Source of the DNA: Candidatus Poribacteria bacterium
GTDB lineage: Bacteria > Poribacteria > WGA-4E > DTYX01
Direction of reading: 5' to 3'
DNA length: 7,586 nucleotides
Assembly (NCBI GenBank): GCA_012961655.1
Contig: DTYX01000840.1
Location: forward strand, 1 to 7,586
Shown here: positions 6,154 through 7,586 of the stretch, in pieces
Numbering within the stretch: the first letter of the stretch is position 1
How the letters are laid out: each line of letters opens with the position of its first letter
The notes under the pieces: model-generated
Told to the model about the DNA's origin: nothing
Databases searched by the model: none
Seen by the model: only the letters and a program-made list of their open reading frames with translations
Program-made: the position numbers and the translations under genes

Positions 6154-7236
6154 ATGAGCAAAACAATAAAAGCTGCTGTCATCGGCTGTGGAGGCGCAGC
6201 TCGAATCGACCATATCCGATGGTACGCCCAACATCCAGATGTTGCTCTCGTCGGTTTAGCCGACATCAACGAAGATGCCGCTCGATTTTGCGCGAAGAAG
6301 TGGGGCGGTAAACCTTACAATGATGCCGAAAAAATGCTCAAATCCGAACAACCCGATGTGGTCAGCGTCGCCTCCCCGGTGGCAAAACACGCTGAACACA
6401 CGGTATTGGCATTGGAACACGGCGCCCATCTGCTCTGCGAAAAGCCGATGGCGCCGACGCTGGAAGATTGCGACCAGATGATAGATGCCGCAGAACGCAA
6501 CGGCAGAATTCTTGGTGTCGCTTTTCATAAGCGTCATAACGTCGGAACTCTGGAATTATATCGGCGTCTCAAAGCTGGTGAGATTGGAGAGCCAATCTTC
6601 GGGCGAACGCACTGGACGATGTATGCCGGCAAAGACGGAGGTTTTCGCCGCCAGTTGGCCACGGGCGGGGGTTGCTTCCAAGACCACGGTTCGCACTGGA
6701 TAGACCAATATCGCTGGTACATCGGCGACGTTCGGGCAGTGCAAGGTCTGATGAAAATCTGGTATCCCGATGCGCACGAGGTCGAAGATTATGCGGTCGC
6801 CACTTTAGAATTTGGAAGCGGCTTCAACGCAACTATCGAGGCTACGTGGGTAGGCCCGGCGCGTTCTCACGGACAACTGGAGGAGACATACATCTACGGC
6901 ACAGAAGGCGCCCTGTTCGTCTCACTACCGCCATGGACTCATTACGAGCCGCCGATTTTGCGCCAGTGGATTAGGGACGGCAATCAATGGATAGATATTA
7001 GCTTGCCGACAGATATGCTCTTTTTAGACCACTATCACTACAAACGTCAGATTGATGACTGGATTCGATGCGTCCTCGAAGGCGACCATCCCAAAGCTAC
7101 TGGACACGATGGACGTAAAGTCGTCGAAACAGTTCTGGCGTTGTATCAAGCGCACGATACCGGGCAAAAAGTCACTCTACCACTGAAATCATCGCCAGAT
7201 ATTAAGGCAATCTTTACCCGGCTGCGAAACGAATGA
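6154..7236 (+). CDS. Gfo/Idh/MocA family NAD(P)-dependent oxidoreductase
   Basis: A 360-residue protein of normal family length. The N-terminal Rossmann fold shows AVIGCGGAARIDH (dinucleotide-binding loop), then DVVSVASPVAKHAEHTV and a catalytic-region LLCEKPMAP with K97. The C-terminal alpha/beta domain carries GGG at 171-173 followed by FQDHGSHWIDQYRWYIG (D177, H178, H181, D184), the family substrate/catalytic segment. Family enzymes oxidise or reduce hydroxyl/keto groups of sugars, cyclitols or their nucleotide forms. Some act as hydrolases or in redox-neutral epimerisation. The gene is divergent from a DegT/StrS aminotransferase, which suggests it makes the keto group that is then aminated. 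The sequence does not show which sugar. Start ATG 6154 is chosen over ATG 6142 because of the GGAG spacing. No transmembrane or Tat signal is present, unlike many exported family members, so it is cytoplasmic. Confidence 0.92.
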   Translation: MSKTIKAAVIGCGGAARIDHIRWYAQHPDVALVGLADINEDAARFCAKKWGGKPYNDAEKMLKSEQPDVVSVASPVAKHAEHTVLALEHGAHLLCEKPMAPTLEDCDQMIDAAERNGRILGVAFHKRHNVGTLELYRRLKAGEIGEPIFGRTHWTMYAGKDGGFRRQLATGGGCFQDHGSHWIDQYRWYIGDVRAVQGLMKIWYPDAHEVEDYAVATLEFGSGFNATIEATWVGPARSHGQLEETYIYGTEGALFVSLPPWTHYEPPILRQWIRDGNQWIDISLPTDMLFLDHYHYKRQIDDWIRCVLEGDHPKATGHDGRKVVETVLALYQAHDTGQKVTLPLKSSPDIKAIFTRLRNE

Positions 7237-7310
7237 GCGAGCCCGTAATACCCTCTTTTATTTCACTTAAATTTTCGTTTGCCATTTTTCTCACGTTATG
7301 TTAACTTTAA

Positions 7311-7496
7311 GGCGATAAAGGTTACATCTCTGCTGAACTGTTCGAGCGTCTATTAATTACTCGTATTCGTAAGAACATGAAAAATAAGTTGATGTCAATG
7401 TTGGACAAAATCTTGCTTCGGAAAAGAGCGTTAATCGAGGCGGTCAATGATGGATTAAAGAACATCTCTTGGAGGAATTACGGAGATAAACCATGA
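7311..7496 (+). pseudogene. Decayed IS982-family transposase fragment
   Basis: The frame starting at 7311 reads GDKGYISAELFERLL, then ITRIRKNMKNKLMSMLDK, ILLRKRALIEAVND and GLKNIS, which I recognise as the C-terminal part of IS982-family transposases (GDKGYIS, K-N-M-K-N, LLRKR-IE-ND-LKNI). It is clearly broken. The codon before GDKG is a TAA (7308-7310) and another TAA lies at 7302-7304. The segment between LFERLL and ITRIRKN appears some five or six residues shorter than in family members. After about 7469 the similarity stops, and the frame runs on to a TGA at 7494-7496. No N-terminal half or terminal inverted repeats are visible. ATG 7377 would give a 39-residue residual ORF, unlikely to be functional. 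The family call rests on remembered motifs, not a search. Confidence 0.75.
7482..7485 (+). promoter_or_regulatory. Ribosome binding site of the exported-protein gene
   Basis: GGAG stands 7 bases before the ATG at 7493. A second, stronger GGAGG lies at 7471-7475, too far for direct use. The site supports the start of the truncated gene at the window edge. Confidence 0.55.
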
Positions 7497-7586
7497 AATT
7501 CGTATTGATAACCATACTGCTTTTAGCCTCAATATTGCCCTGTTATGCGGAGTTGACAGCGAACGATGTCAGACAAATAATTCGTA
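7493..7586 (+). CDS. Start of a secreted or envelope protein, truncated by window end
   Basis: Only the first 31 codons are present. They encode a classical Sec signal peptide: K2, a hydrophobic core (FVLITILLLASILP) and a probable signal peptidase I site after C-Y-A, before ELTANDVRQIIR. Cys17 is preceded by Pro, so a lipoprotein lipobox is not supported. The mature start looks like a helical, polar segment, but no family can be named. The ATG overlaps the TGA closing the transposase-remnant frame (ATGA), and GGAG is 7 bases upstream. The mature protein begins beyond what can be judged here, so the function is unknown. Confidence 0.7.
   Translation, partial: MKFVLITILLLASILPCYAELTANDVRQIIR

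Noticed and set aside
7237..7301. Terminator or N-terminal transposase remnant after the oxidoreductase gene
   Set aside because: The stretch is T-rich without a stem, and no frame shows IS982 motifs before 7311, so nothing can be called there.

Overview
The window reads as bacterial chromosome from a moderately AT-rich, probably Gram-negative-type organism. A kinase with a covalent c-type haem motif outside the membrane implies a cytochrome c maturation pathway. The combination of a DUF3365 (Tll0287-like) hybrid kinase, RsbU/RsbW-type regulators, and DegT/StrS aminotransferase and Gfo/Idh/MocA genes resembles uncultured phyla such as Poribacteria or Latescibacteria. That placement is an impression from gene style and is low confidence. 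No tRNA, rRNA, CRISPR array or intact mobile element was seen.

Left part (about 126-4730, + strand): four closely spaced signalling genes. They are an RsbW/SpoIIAB-like ATP-binding protein, an 831-residue membrane hybrid histidine kinase with a c-haem sensor domain and two C-terminal receiver domains, a stand-alone DivK-like receiver, and a receiver fused to an RsbU/SpoIIE-type PP2C phosphatase. Gaps are 10, 39 and 68 bases, so co-transcription is likely. The inferred circuit is: a redox or ligand state of the haem sets kinase activity, phosphoryl groups pass to the receivers, and the phosphatase and the RsbW-like protein act oppositely on a STAS-domain antagonist. Neither that antagonist nor a sigma factor lies in the window.

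Middle part (4802-7236): two divergent metabolic genes. A PLP-dependent DegT/DnrJ/EryC1/StrS aminotransferase is on the - strand, converging with the phosphatase gene. A Gfo/Idh/MocA NAD(P)-dependent oxidoreductase is on the + strand. They share a 218-base intergenic region with candidate promoters in both directions and an inverted/direct repeat in the oxidoreductase leader. Such pairs commonly perform alcohol oxidation followed by transamination on sugars or cyclitols, but the substrate cannot be named here.

Right end (7237-7586): a decayed fragment of an IS982-family transposase (about 7311-7469). Its residual reading frame ends in a 4-base ATGA overlap with the start of a new gene at 7493. 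That gene encodes a protein with a clear N-terminal signal peptide and is cut off by the window edge.
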